51,202 nucleotides of DNA from Rubrivivax sp. (lineage in GTDB: Bacteria > Pseudomonadota > Gammaproteobacteria > Burkholderiales > Burkholderiaceae_C): assembly GCA_016790435.1 (NCBI GenBank), contig JAEUPE010000198.1:1-51202 (forward strand). Reading direction: 5' to 3'. The stretch's first letter is position 1. Every line of letters begins with the position of its first letter. Under the pieces are notes generated by a model that ran no database searches, was not told where the DNA came from, and worked only from the letters and a program-made list of their open reading frames with translations. This document shows, in pieces, positions 26,272-34,681 of the stretch. A program made the position numbers and the translations under genes.

Positions 26272-26299
26272 GGGCCCCGGCCGCATGACGGCCGGGCCC
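26272..26299. terminator. Strong GC hairpin downstream of the lipoprotein gene
   Basis: GGGCCCCGGCCG (26272-26283) pairs with CGGCCGGGCCC (26289-26299) with one bulge and a CATGA loop. It lies downstream of the minus-strand lipoprotein gene and upstream of the acyl-CoA operon promoter, separating the two transcripts. Confidence 0.5.
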
Positions 26300-26360
26300 A
26301 GGTGCTGTGCCGGCACATCGCAAGCGCGCATGAATCCGCGTGCGCCGACGGCTGCGTTGC

Positions 26361-26399
26361 AGTGGTGAGAGGCGCGCTGCCGCGCCGGGTTGCACCACT
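26361..26399. terminator. Nested hairpin directly after the lipoprotein gene
   Basis: An inner GGCGCG-CTGC-CGCGCC stem (26371-26386) is enclosed by AGTGGTG (26361-26367) pairing with CACCACT (26393-26399). It begins about 45 bases after the lipoprotein stop and is likely its transcription terminator. Confidence 0.5.
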
Positions 26400-26444
26400 C
26401 TGCCGCGTGGCCCGGCGGCCAGCGGCGGCCCCGAACCGCGTTGC

Positions 26445-27113
26445 TCAGCGACGGATCGAGTTGCTCACCAGCACCGCCTCGCGCGTCCCGGCTCCAGCCG
26501 GATGCGTGGGCAGCCGCTTCTGCAGCGACTTCACGGAGAACTCCTGCGTCACCTCGACCCAGTAGGTGTCGTCGTTCCACGGCTGGCCGCCCATCGTGTC
26601 GAGCACGTTGACACGCATCGCCTTGAACGTGCCCGCCGGTACGGTCACGTCCTCGACACCATGCACTTTCCAGACGCTGTGCACAGGGATCGCCCGGCTG
26701 CCTTGCGGGCCCATGATCGTGAGCGTCGACTCGGCGATCCAGGTCTTGCCCGGTTCCATCGGGTAGCGGAACCCGACCGACGGGGTCAGCGTCCACTGTG
26801 TTTGGCCGTTCGGCCCGACGTAGCCCAGGCGCGTGCCGTCGACGGGGTCGAGCAACATCGCACCGGCCGCCGTCTCCTGCGCGGTGACCTTGCGGCCTTG
26901 CCACATGCGCTCGGCGACCGTCGTCGTCACCTGTGTCGTACCCGAACCATAGCTGCCGGTGGTGGCGACCGACATCGTCGAGGTCGACCCGGGTAACACG
27001 GGCCGATGCCGTTCGATGCGTGGCTCGGGCGTCGCGCATCCGGCCGCCAACGCGGCTAACGCGGCCATGAAGCCTGACAACACCAAGCGTCGACCGATGC
27101 CTCTCGTATCCAT
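26445..27113 (-). CDS. Predicted lipoprotein of unknown function
   Basis: 222 aa. The N-terminus has basic residues, a hydrophobic stretch and a lipobox LAAGC with C26 as lipidation site. The mature part begins ATPEPRIERHRP and continues with beta-rich sequence including MLLDPVDGTRLGYVGPNG and VTVPAGTFKAMRVNV; the latter resembles the VPAGTF-x-A segment seen in DUF3108-like envelope proteins. Target membrane and role are unknown. It has its own terminator-like structures and is divergent from the acyl-CoA dehydrogenase at 27299. Confidence 0.8.
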   Translation of the reverse strand: MDTRGIGRRLVLSGFMAALAALAAGCATPEPRIERHRPVLPGSTSTMSVATTGSYGSGTTQVTTTVAERMWQGRKVTAQETAAGAMLLDPVDGTRLGYVGPNGQTQWTLTPSVGFRYPMEPGKTWIAESTLTIMGPQGSRAIPVHSVWKVHGVEDVTVPAGTFKAMRVNVLDTMGGQPWNDDTYWVEVTQEFSVKSLQKRLPTHPAGAGTREAVLVSNSIRR

Positions 27114-27170
27114 GCCTGCACTCCCCTGTGTGGATGGAGTTTCAGGCTAGGCCGTGCGCGCCCGACAAGA

Positions 27171-27184
27171 TTGAGCACGCTCAA
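27171..27184. promoter_or_regulatory. Palindrome in the lipoprotein/acyl-CoA dehydrogenase divergent region
   Basis: TTGAGC-AC-GCTCAA, a perfect inverted repeat in the 185-base gap between divergent genes starting at 27113 and 27299. Operator candidate; the rest of the gap shows no clear feature other than AGGAG before the 27299 gene. Confidence 0.4.
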
Positions 27185-27298
27185 GGCGGCACCCGCCCGC
27201 GCCCCGGCCGTGCCTTGATCCAGGGCAGGCTCCCCCGCCGCCGCCCGTGAGAGTCTTCGGCGCGGCCGGGCGGCGACTCCGGCAGGAGTGGCCAAGTC

Positions 27299-28555
27299 AT
27301 GGACTTCGAAGTCAGCGAGTTGTGCGGCGTGATGCAGGAGTGCCTGGGCCACTTCATGAAGCACCATGTGCTGCCGGCCAATGCCGAATGGCTGCGCGTC
27401 GCCGACACCGGTGCCTACCCGCTGGCGCTCGTCGAGCGCCTGAAGCGGCAGGCGCGCGAGGAGGCGCTGTGGAATCTGTTCCTGCCCGGGCTGCGCGAGG
27501 ACGAACCGGGCACGCGCCTGTCGAACCTCGACTACGCGCCGCTGGCGGAGATCATGGGCCGCGTGCCGTGGTCGGCGGAGGTCTTCAACTGCAGCGCGCC
27601 CGACACCGGCAACATCGAACTGCTGCACCTGTTCGCGACGCCGGAACAGCGCGAGCGCTGGCTATTGCCGCTGCTGGAGGGCGAGATCCGCTCCTGCTTC
27701 GCGATGAGCGAGCCCGACGTGGCCTCGTCCGACGCAACCAACATCCGCACCAGCATCCGCCGCGACGGCGACCACTATGTCGTCAACGGCCGCAAGTGGT
27801 TCATCACCGGCGCCAGCCACCCGAACTGCCGCCTGGCCATTGTCATGGGCATCACCGATGAGCAGGCCGCACAGGGCGGACAAGGCGCCGACCGGCACGC
27901 GCACCACTCGCTCGTGCTCGTGCCGATGGACGCGCACGGTCTCGAGGTCGTGCGCAACGTGCCCATCATGCAGCACCGGTTCCCCGAGGGTCACTGCGAG
28001 TTGCTGTTCCGCGACGTGCGCGTGCCCGTCTCGAACCTCGTCGGCCACGAGGGCGAAGGCTTCGCGCTGGCACAGGCACGGCTCGGCCCCGGGCGCGTGC
28101 ACCACTGCATGCGCACCATCGGCCAATGCGAACTGGCGCTCGACCTCATGTGTGAGCGCGCCCTGGGTCGGCGGACCTTCGGCAAGGCGCTCGGCGAGCA
28201 CGCCAACGTACAGGACTGGATCGCGCACTCGCGCGTCGAGATCGACCAGGCGCGACTGCTCGTGTTGCGCGCCGCCTGGCTGATGGACCGGCAGGGCAAC
28301 GCGGCAGCGCGCGTCGACGTCGCGGCGATCAAGCTGGTGGCAGCGCAGTTGCAGACACGCGTCGTCGACCGCGCCATGCAGGTCTTCGGCGCGATGGGCC
28401 TGACGCCCGACACGCCACTGGCCTGGCTGTGGACCTGGGGGCGCGCCATGCGTTTCCTCGACGGGCCCGACGAGGTGCACCTGCGCACCGTGGCCCGGCA
28501 CGAACTGGCACGGGCGCGCGAGCACCTGGGCAACACGGCCGTGTACTACCGCTGA
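27299..28555 (+). CDS. Acyl-CoA dehydrogenase, ACAD10/11-type C-terminal domain
   Basis: 418 aa. Carries CFAMSEPDVASSDATNI and VVNGRKWFITGASHPNC for FAD and substrate binding, a QHRFPEGHCELLFRDVRVP strand, RRTFGKALGEHANVQDWIA, and C-terminal FLDGPDEVHLRTVARHELA. The APDTGNIELL and DGPDEVH segments are typical of the ACAD10/11-related group. AGGAG lies 11 bases before ATG 27299. It stands alone on the plus strand, convergent with the exporter at 28612. A third dehydrogenase of this type fits the hydroxyacyl-CoA kinase theme of the preceding operon. Confidence 0.9.
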   Translation: MDFEVSELCGVMQECLGHFMKHHVLPANAEWLRVADTGAYPLALVERLKRQAREEALWNLFLPGLREDEPGTRLSNLDYAPLAEIMGRVPWSAEVFNCSAPDTGNIELLHLFATPEQRERWLLPLLEGEIRSCFAMSEPDVASSDATNIRTSIRRDGDHYVVNGRKWFITGASHPNCRLAIVMGITDEQAAQGGQGADRHAHHSLVLVPMDAHGLEVVRNVPIMQHRFPEGHCELLFRDVRVPVSNLVGHEGEGFALAQARLGPGRVHHCMRTIGQCELALDLMCERALGRRTFGKALGEHANVQDWIAHSRVEIDQARLLVLRAAWLMDRQGNAAARVDVAAIKLVAAQLQTRVVDRAMQVFGAMGLTPDTPLAWLWTWGRAMRFLDGPDEVHLRTVARHELARAREHLGNTAVYYR

Positions 28556-28564
28556 GGAGGGCGA

Positions 28565-28582
28565 GGCCCGCTCCGCGGGGCC
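28565..28582. terminator. Hairpin between convergent genes
   Basis: GGCCCGC-TCC-GCGGGGCC with one bulged G, ten bases after the acyl-CoA dehydrogenase stop and 30 before the convergent exporter stop. Weak T content, so tentative. Confidence 0.4.
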
Positions 28583-28611
28583 ATCTGCCCGCGCCGCGGC
28601 CGGGACGGCAG

Positions 28612-29523
28612 CTAGACGCGCCCGCCGGCCCGGCCCGCCAGCTGTGCCAAGGCCACACCACCCAGGGCCAGGGCCGCCCCGGCCATCTTCTGCGGCCCGA
28701 AGGTCTCGCCCACCGTCAGCCACGCCACCAGCCCGGCCACCGGCGGGACGAGGTAAAGCAGCGGCGCCGTGCGTGCCACGCCACGCACGGCATTGACGTG
28801 GCCCCAGATCATCCAGCCGAAGAAGGCGGAGACCACCACCGTCCAGAAGAACGCGACCCAGATGCCGGGCGCCAGGCCTGCGTAACCCGCGCTCCACGCG
28901 GCGCCTGCCGAGAGAACCATGAGCACCGGGCTGGCAAGCAGCGTGGTCCAGCACATCACTTCCACGCCGCCGTGGCGCGTCACGAAAGGCGTGACCCAGA
29001 TCGTGTACAGCGCGAACACGAGCGAGGCCACCAGCAGCAGCAGGTCGCCGCCGCTGGCACGCCAATCGGCAGCGAGCAGTTTCTCGCCCATGAAGAGCAA
29101 CACGCCACAGAAGGCCGCCACCACGCCGAGCACCTGGCGCGGGCCCAGCCGGGTGCCACGCATCAGGCGCAGCAGGATCAGCGTGAACACCGGCCCGCAG
29201 GACATGATGAGCGAGCTCGAGAACGCCGTGGACCAGTGGATGCCGTAGGTGACCATGGCGATGTGCAGCACCGGCCCGGCGGTCGTGGTGAACAGGAACG
29301 GGCGCCATTCGCCCGGCGCCAGCCGCGGCCACAGAGGCCGGCCGCGCAAGGCCAGCAGGCCGGCGGCACAGCAGCCCATCACGAACGAACGCAGGAACAG
29401 GAACGCGCCCGGGCCCATCGCCGCGTAGGCCACCTTCTGGATGCTGAACGCCGCGCCCCACAGCGCCACCAGCAGCAATCCGGCCGCCAGCGCGCGCCGC
29501 TGCCTGGCCGCCTCGTCGCTCAA
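28612..29523 (-). CDS. DMT-superfamily (EamA) transporter
   Basis: 303 aa inner-membrane protein with ten hydrophobic segments forming two EamA repeats, e.g. GLLLVALWGAAFSIQKVAY at the start and LYLVPPVAGLVAWLTVGETF near the end. Probably exports a small metabolite. There is no ATG or GTG start in a sensible place; TTG 29523 overlaps the stop of the upstream SDR (TTGA) and gives LSDEAARQRRALAAGL ahead of helix 1, so I infer a TTG start with translational coupling. Confidence 0.85.
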   Translation of the reverse strand: MSDEAARQRRALAAGLLLVALWGAAFSIQKVAYAAMGPGAFLFLRSFVMGCCAAGLLALRGRPLWPRLAPGEWRPFLFTTTAGPVLHIAMVTYGIHWSTAFSSSLIMSCGPVFTLILLRLMRGTRLGPRQVLGVVAAFCGVLLFMGEKLLAADWRASGGDLLLLVASLVFALYTIWVTPFVTRHGGVEVMCWTTLLASPVLMVLSAGAAWSAGYAGLAPGIWVAFFWTVVVSAFFGWMIWGHVNAVRGVARTAPLLYLVPPVAGLVAWLTVGETFGPQKMAGAALALGGVALAQLAGRAGGRV

Positions 29524-30326
29524 ACCGGAATCCGCCCGTGCGGATACGTGCTGCTCACGCCACCATCTACCGCATAGAGCTGGCCGGTGACGAACGACGC
29601 ATCGTCGCTCGCAAGGAAGGCGGCCATGGCCGCGATCTCGCCCGGTTGGCCGGCACGCTGCAGCGGCACCATGTGACCCAGACGGTCGAGCTTGCCGCGC
29701 TGCTTTGCATACTCGAACACCGGCCGCGTCATCTTCGTCTCGACGAGGCCGGGCAGGACGGCGTTGATGCGCACGCCCTGGCCGGTGAAGGCATTCGCCG
29801 CGCCCATCACGAGGCTGTTCACCGCCGCCTTGCTGGCGCTGTAGTGGATGGTGCCGGCGTTGGCGCGCAGCGAGCCGGCGGAGCTGACGAGGATGATCGA
29901 GCCCGCGCCCTGCGCCACCATGTGCGCGCCTGCGTGCTTGACGGCCAGGAACGAGCTGATGACGTTGAAGCGCCAGACCTCGTCCCACTCCTCGACGGTC
30001 TGCTCGAGCAGCGGTGTGTTGGTGCCCGGGTGGCCGGCATTGGCAAGGAAGACCTCGAGGCCGCCGAACTCGGACATGCAGCGGCTCACCATCGCTCGCA
30101 CCGCGGCCTCGTCGGTGGCGTCGGCCACCATCGCCGTGGCCTGACCGCCGGCGGCGCGGATGCGCCCAACGGTCTCTTCGATGTTGTCGGCACTGCGCCC
30201 GGCGACGAGCACGAGGCCGCCCTCGGCGGCGAAACGCTCGGCGCTAGCGCGGCCGATGCCGCTGCCGCCGCCTGTGACGATGCAGCGCCGGCCAACCAGT
30301 CTCTTCGTCGCGGGCATCGGCGTCAT
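29520..30326 (-). CDS. SDR family oxidoreductase
   Basis: 268 aa. NAD(P) motif TGGGSGIG near residues 18-25, structural LANAGHPG, catalytic Ser in LVSSAGSL and YSASK (Tyr and Lys intact), and the C-terminal GQLYAVDGG typical of classical SDRs. ATG 30326 follows GAGGAGAGGGGG. The preceding ATG at 30331 closes after one codon. It is 26 bases after another SDR gene and overlaps the exporter. Likely a 3-hydroxyacyl-CoA or alcohol dehydrogenase; substrate not inferable. Confidence 0.88.
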   Translation of the reverse strand: MTPMPATKRLVGRRCIVTGGGSGIGRASAERFAAEGGLVLVAGRSADNIEETVGRIRAAGGQATAMVADATDEAAVRAMVSRCMSEFGGLEVFLANAGHPGTNTPLLEQTVEEWDEVWRFNVISSFLAVKHAGAHMVAQGAGSIILVSSAGSLRANAGTIHYSASKAAVNSLVMGAANAFTGQGVRINAVLPGLVETKMTRPVFEYAKQRGKLDRLGHMVPLQRAGQPGEIAAMAAFLASDDASFVTGQLYAVDGGVSSTYPHGRIPV

Positions 30327-30352
30327 CGCATTCCCCCTCTCCTCAACCGGCT

Positions 30353-31117
30353 TCAACGCACGCCCACGGTCCAGCCGCCGTCCACCATGAACTCCGCGCC
30401 CTGCACGTAGGCCGCGTCGTCGCTGGCGAGAAAGGCCACGGTCGCGGCGATCTCCTCCGGGCGCCCGAAGCGACCGAGGGGCATCGCCGCCTCGCGCGCG
30501 GCAAGCGTCGTCTCGTCGAACTGCGCCTTCGAAGCGGCGGTGCCGACCATGCCCGGGAGCACCGCGTTGACGCGGATGCACTGGGCGCTCAGCTCCACCG
30601 CGGCAGCGCGCGTCAGCGCCAGCGCCGCGCCCTTCATCGCGCCATAGACGATGGAGGGCGCCTGCGGGTGCAGCGCACCGCTGGAACTGATGTTGACGAT
30701 GCTGCCGCCGCCGCGACGCGCCATCTGCGGCACGGCGGCCTGCATCGTCCACATCAGCGCCTTCAGGCCGACGGCGATGGTGCGGTCCACAACCTCGTCG
30801 TCGATCTCCGCCAGCGGCTGGAACTTCGCCCAGACGGCGTTGTTGACCAGCACGCCCACCGGCGCCGCGAAATCCTGCTCGACCTGGGCCATCGCCTCGG
30901 CGACCGCGGCGCGCATCGCAACGTCGCAGGCGTAGCCACGCACCTCATGGCCACGGTCGCGCAGGTCAGCGACAGCCGGCGCCAACCGGCGCGGGCTCAC
31001 ATCCCACATCGCGACACGACCACCCTCTGCGGCCAGCCGCTCAGCAATGGCGAGGCCGATGCCGCGCGCTGCGCCCGTGACCACGCAGACGGTGCCGCCG
31101 AGGCGCCGCACGCTCAT
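30353..31117 (-). CDS. SDR family oxidoreductase
   Basis: 254 aa classical SDR. TGAARGIG at about residues 14-21, LVNNAVWAK, catalytic Ser in NISSSG, YGAMK as the Tyr-x3-Lys pair, and a C-terminal FMVDGGWTVG. Starts at ATG 31117 at the edge of the divergent region with shared operator site E. First of three minus-strand genes SDR-SDR-EamA. Probable role is oxidation or reduction of a hydroxyacyl intermediate. Confidence 0.88.
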   Translation of the reverse strand: MSVRRLGGTVCVVTGAARGIGLAIAERLAAEGGRVAMWDVSPRRLAPAVADLRDRGHEVRGYACDVAMRAAVAEAMAQVEQDFAAPVGVLVNNAVWAKFQPLAEIDDEVVDRTIAVGLKALMWTMQAAVPQMARRGGGSIVNISSSGALHPQAPSIVYGAMKGAALALTRAAAVELSAQCIRVNAVLPGMVGTAASKAQFDETTLAAREAAMPLGRFGRPEEIAATVAFLASDDAAYVQGAEFMVDGGWTVGVR

Positions 31118-31153
31118 TGCTTGCCAGGCTCCATGACCCGGTGTTTACCACGA

Positions 31154-31170
31154 TCCGTACACATGCGCAC
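31154..31170. promoter_or_regulatory. Shared operator candidate, site E
   Basis: TCCGTAC-ACA-TGCGCAC in the 89-base divergent region between the SDR (start 31117) and the quinone-reductase-like gene (start 31207). It matches site C in 13 of 17 bases and is followed on the plus strand by TATCGT, a possible -10. Confidence 0.5.
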
Positions 31171-31206
31171 TATCGTTAGCCTCGTGGCCGAAGAGGGCCC
31201 GAAGCG

Positions 31207-32244
31207 ATGACGACATCCATGCAAGCCGCTGTGCTCGAGACCCGTGGGCGCCATGGCCTGCGGGTGCGCGACTTCCCGCGCCCGGTGCCCGCCGCTGGCG
31301 AAGCGCTGCTGCGCGTGCACGCCGCGGGGCTGAACCGCGTCGACCTGTACATGCGCGACAACGGCCAGGGCATCACACATGCCTTGCCGATCGTGCAGGG
31401 CGTGGAAGCGGCCGGCGTCGTCGCCGAAGCCCCGGCGGGCAGTGGCCTTCGCGTCGGCCAGAAGGCGGTGCTCTACAGCAATGCCGTGTGCGGCCACTGC
31501 CGCTTCTGCCGCGCCGGCGACCAGCCGCTGTGCCTACGCGCCGACATCATGGGTGAACACCGGCACGGCGGCTTCGCAGAGCACGTCGCGATGCCGGTGC
31601 ACTGTTTCTTCCCCTTGCCCGACGACGCCGACCTCGTGGGCGCCGGCGCGCTGATGACCGGCCACCTCACCGCCTGGCGCATGGTCTTCGGCAAGCGCGC
31701 GCTCCGTGCCGGCGAGACGGTGCTCATCGTCGGCATCGGCAGCGGCGTCGCCGTGGCCTGCCTGCAGCTGGCGCTGATGGCCGGCGCGCGCGCCATCGTC
31801 ACGAGCAGCAGCGACACCAAGATCGCGCGCGCCCTCGAGCTCGGCGCCAGCGCCGGCGTCAACTACCGGCGCGAGAAGGTCTCGGCGCGCGTGCTCGAGC
31901 TCACTGGCGGCGAGGGCGTCGACATGGTGCTCGAGAGCTCAGGCCAGGACAGCTGGAGTGAGTCGCTGAAGAGCCTGCGCCGCGGCGGCCGGCTCGTCAC
32001 CTGCGGCGCCACCACCGGCTCCAACCCCGGGGCCGACCTGCAACGCATGTTCATCCGCCAGCTCGAGGTGTATGGCAGCACCGGTGGCAGCTTCGAGGAG
32101 TTCCGCCAGGTGGTGGCGCTCTTCGCGCGCGGTGCGATCAAGCCGGTGATCGACCGCGGCTTCCCGCTCGCGCGCGTGACCGAGGCCATGGACGCGCTTG
32201 GCCGCAGCGAGCAGTTCGGCAAGCTGGTCGTCACCGTACCCTGA
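31207..32244 (+). CDS. Medium-chain dehydrogenase/reductase, quinone- or enoyl-reductase-like
   Basis: 345 aa MDR. The structural zinc site is intact (C95, C98, C101, C109 in CGHCRFCRAGDQPLC). The catalytic zinc ligands are missing: GLNRVD replaces the usual Cys motif and GVEAAG replaces GHE. This combination is typical of zinc-free quinone or 2-enoyl reductases using NADPH (VGIGSGVAVACLQLA nucleotide-binding region). GAMTGHLTAW-type segment ALMTGHLTAWRMVF is present. Divergent from SDR genes across operator site E; the MaoC gene follows 67 bases later in the same direction. Confidence 0.88.
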   Translation: MTTSMQAAVLETRGRHGLRVRDFPRPVPAAGEALLRVHAAGLNRVDLYMRDNGQGITHALPIVQGVEAAGVVAEAPAGSGLRVGQKAVLYSNAVCGHCRFCRAGDQPLCLRADIMGEHRHGGFAEHVAMPVHCFFPLPDDADLVGAGALMTGHLTAWRMVFGKRALRAGETVLIVGIGSGVAVACLQLALMAGARAIVTSSSDTKIARALELGASAGVNYRREKVSARVLELTGGEGVDMVLESSGQDSWSESLKSLRRGGRLVTCGATTGSNPGADLQRMFIRQLEVYGSTGGSFEEFRQVVALFARGAIKPVIDRGFPLARVTEAMDALGRSEQFGKLVVTVP

Positions 32245-32281
32245 TTCGTGCGATGACCTTTCGCTCACTGAATTGTTGTGC

Positions 32282-32305
32282 CGTGACTGGAACAGTGACC
32301 GGAAC
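32282..32305 (+). repeat. Tandem 12-mer before the MaoC gene
   Basis: GTGACTGGAACA-GTGACCGGAACC: two imperfect copies (10 of 12 identical) followed by GTG, ending seven bases before the ATG at 32312. No clear Shine-Dalgarno other than GGAAC is seen, so the repeat overlaps the translation start region. Confidence 0.45.
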
Positions 32306-32311
32306 CGTGCC

Positions 32312-33238
32312 ATGAACCTGCAGGCCGTGTTGGCGCGGCCCTTCTCGCCCGTGGTGCAGCGCTACACGTGGCGCGACGCAGCGCTGTACGCGCTCGCGCT
32401 CGGCATGGCGCAAGACCCGCTCGATGCCGACGAGCTGCCCTACGTCTACGAGCGCTACGAAACAGGCCGCTGGGGCGAGCTCGGCCAATCCGGGCCGGAA
32501 GGCCCCTTTCGGGCCGTTCCGAGCTTCTGCGTCACGCTCGGCTGGCTCCCCTTCTGGCAGGACGAGCCAGCGCTGGCCATCGGCTGGCAGCGCATCGTGC
32601 ACGGTGAGATGTCGTTCGCACTGCAGCGACCTCTCGCGGCCGAAAGCTGCGTGCGCGCCACGCACCGCATCGCCGCCATACAGGACAAGGGGGCCGGCCG
32701 CGGCGCCCTCGTGCACGTCGACAAGGAGATCCTCGATGCCGCGAGCGGCGAGCCGATCGCGACATTGCGATCGGTGGAGTTCCTGCGCGACGATGGCGGC
32801 TGCGGTGACTGGTCCCAAGGCGGCGAGGCGCGTGCGCCCCTGCCGCCGCTGCCCGACACCTTCAGCGCCACGGCCACCATGGACTGCCCCACCACGCGCC
32901 AAGCCGCCCTCGTCTACCGGCTCGCCAGCGGCGACTTCATGCCCATCCACGCCGACCCCGATGTCGCGCGGCGCGCCGGCTTCGAGCGGCCCATCTCGCA
33001 CGGGCTCAACAACCTGGGCATTGCCTGCCGCGCGCTGCTGAAGCACTTCGCGCCCGGCCGCCCCGAGCGCCTGCGCGAGATGGGCGTGCGCTTCGTCCAG
33101 CCCGGCCTGCCCGGCGACACCGTGCGCGTCGAGATGATGCCGAGCGCCACCGAGCCCCGCCTCGTACACTTCCGCGCCCGCGCGCTCGAGCGAGACGTGC
33201 CGCTGCTCGACCGCGGCGTGTGCCGCCTGCACGGCTGA
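32312..33238 (+). CDS. Double-hotdog MaoC-type enoyl-CoA hydratase
   Basis: 308 aa with two hotdog units, as in hydratase-2 of peroxisomal multifunctional enzymes. The active dyad is in the C-terminal half: D208 and H213 in ASGDFMPIHADPDVARRAGF, followed by PISHGLNNLG. The N-terminal half carries FCVTLGWLPFWQDEP and would form the CoA-binding pseudo-hotdog. It would hydrate enoyl-CoA to (3R)-hydroxyacyl-CoA, favouring bulky substrates. ATG 32312 is chosen because family similarity begins there. Likely co-transcribed with the reductase upstream; convergent with the RND pump operon. Confidence 0.87.
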   Translation: MNLQAVLARPFSPVVQRYTWRDAALYALALGMAQDPLDADELPYVYERYETGRWGELGQSGPEGPFRAVPSFCVTLGWLPFWQDEPALAIGWQRIVHGEMSFALQRPLAAESCVRATHRIAAIQDKGAGRGALVHVDKEILDAASGEPIATLRSVEFLRDDGGCGDWSQGGEARAPLPPLPDTFSATATMDCPTTRQAALVYRLASGDFMPIHADPDVARRAGFERPISHGLNNLGIACRALLKHFAPGRPERLREMGVRFVQPGLPGDTVRVEMMPSATEPRLVHFRARALERDVPLLDRGVCRLHG

Positions 33239-33262
33239 AGCGCGTCAGCGCTTTGGCGCACC

Positions 33263-34681
33263 TCAGCGCGAAGCGGTCGCCCCGCCCTCCGGCTGCCAGC
33301 CGCCGCCCAGCGTGCGGTACAGCGCTGCCAGGTTCTGCGCCACCTGCGCGCGCACCTGCACGAGCGCCTGCTGCGTCGCGAGCAGCGAGCGCTGCGCATC
33401 GAGCACCTCGAGAAAGCTCGCGGCCCCGTTGCGGTAGCGCAGGTCGGCCAGCGCCGCACGCGACGCCTCGGCCTCGGTGAGGCGCTGCTGCGCCTGCAAC
33501 TGCTCTGCGAGCGTGGCACGGCCGGCCAGCGCATCCGCCACCTCGCGGAAGGCCGACTGCACGGCGCGCTCGTACTGCGCCACGGCGATGTCGCGTCCGA
33601 CCTCGGCGCCGCGCAGGTTGGCCCGGTTGCGGCCGGCGTCGAAGATGGGCTGCAGCAGTTGCGGCGCGAAGCTCCACGCGAAACTGCCGGACTTGAACAG
33701 GCCCGATAGCTCGGTGCTGGCGCTGCCCAGGCTGCCGGTGAGCGTGATGCGCGGGAAGAACGCCGCACGCGCCGCGCCGATGTTGGCATTGGCAGCGATC
33801 AACTGCTGCTCGGCCTGGCGCACGTCGGGGCGGCGCACCAGCACCTCCGAAGGCAAGCCCACCGGAAGCTCCGGCATGCCGGCCGATTGCGCCAGCGGCA
33901 GGCCGGCCGGCAGGTCGGCCGGCAGCGCCTGCCCAAGCAGCAGCACGAGCGCGTTTTCGTCCAGCGCGCGTTGCCGCGTGGCCTGCAGGTGCGCCACCCG
34001 CGCCGCCTCGAGCAGCGACTCGGCCTGGCGCAGGTCGATCGCCGAACTGGCGCCGTTGTCGAAGCGCAGGCGGATCAGCTTCAGCGAGGCCTCGCGCGTG
34101 GCGAGCGACTCCTGGGTCACGCGCAGCAGCTCGTCGTCGGCGACCAGCGCGAGATGCGCGTTGGCCAGCGCGCCGACGAGGCTGATCTGCACGGCCTTGC
34201 GCGCCTCGACGCTGGCCAGCACCTGCGCCGCGGCCGCATCGCTCAGGCTGCGCAGGCGACCGAAGAGGTCGGCCTCGTACGCGGTGACCGACACACCGGC
34301 GGTGTACAGGCTGTTGATGCCGCCGCGGCCGTTGGGCTGGCGCGAGGCCGCGAGCCCGGCGTTCACCGTCGGCCAGCGGTCCGCGTCGCGGGCCGCTGCC
34401 GCGGCCCGCACCTGTTCGATGTTCAGTGCGGCGATGCGCAGGTCGCGGTTGTTCTGCAGCGCCAGCGCGATGAGGCGTTTCAGGCGCGCATCGGCGAAGA
34501 AGGCCTGCCAGTCGAGCGCGTCGGCCGCGGCCGCGCCCGATGCGCTCGGGGTCGCCGGACCCGGAAACTGCGGCGCCACTGGCGCCGCCGGCCGCTCATA
34601 GGAAGGCGCCATCGAACTGCAGGCGCCCAGCAGCGCAGCCGCCGCCAACAGGGCCTGCCCGGCAAGTCGAAGCCGCGGCAT
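33263..34681 (-). CDS. RND pump outer-membrane factor (NodT/OprM family)
   Basis: 472 aa TolC-like lipoprotein. Lipobox LLGAC with C21, then two OEP repeats of long helices (LIALALQNNRDLRIAALNIEQVRA and a matching second half with RRPDVRQAEQQLIAANANIG). It forms the outer-membrane tunnel for the adjacent inner-membrane pump. Start ATG 34681 overlaps the pump gene stop by one base (TGATG). Last gene of the three-gene operon. Confidence 0.93.
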   Translation of the reverse strand: MPRLRLAGQALLAAAALLGACSSMAPSYERPAAPVAPQFPGPATPSASGAAAADALDWQAFFADARLKRLIALALQNNRDLRIAALNIEQVRAAAAARDADRWPTVNAGLAASRQPNGRGGINSLYTAGVSVTAYEADLFGRLRSLSDAAAAQVLASVEARKAVQISLVGALANAHLALVADDELLRVTQESLATREASLKLIRLRFDNGASSAIDLRQAESLLEAARVAHLQATRQRALDENALVLLLGQALPADLPAGLPLAQSAGMPELPVGLPSEVLVRRPDVRQAEQQLIAANANIGAARAAFFPRITLTGSLGSASTELSGLFKSGSFAWSFAPQLLQPIFDAGRNRANLRGAEVGRDIAVAQYERAVQSAFREVADALAGRATLAEQLQAQQRLTEAEASRAALADLRYRNGAASFLEVLDAQRSLLATQQALVQVRAQVAQNLAALYRTLGGGWQPEGGATASR

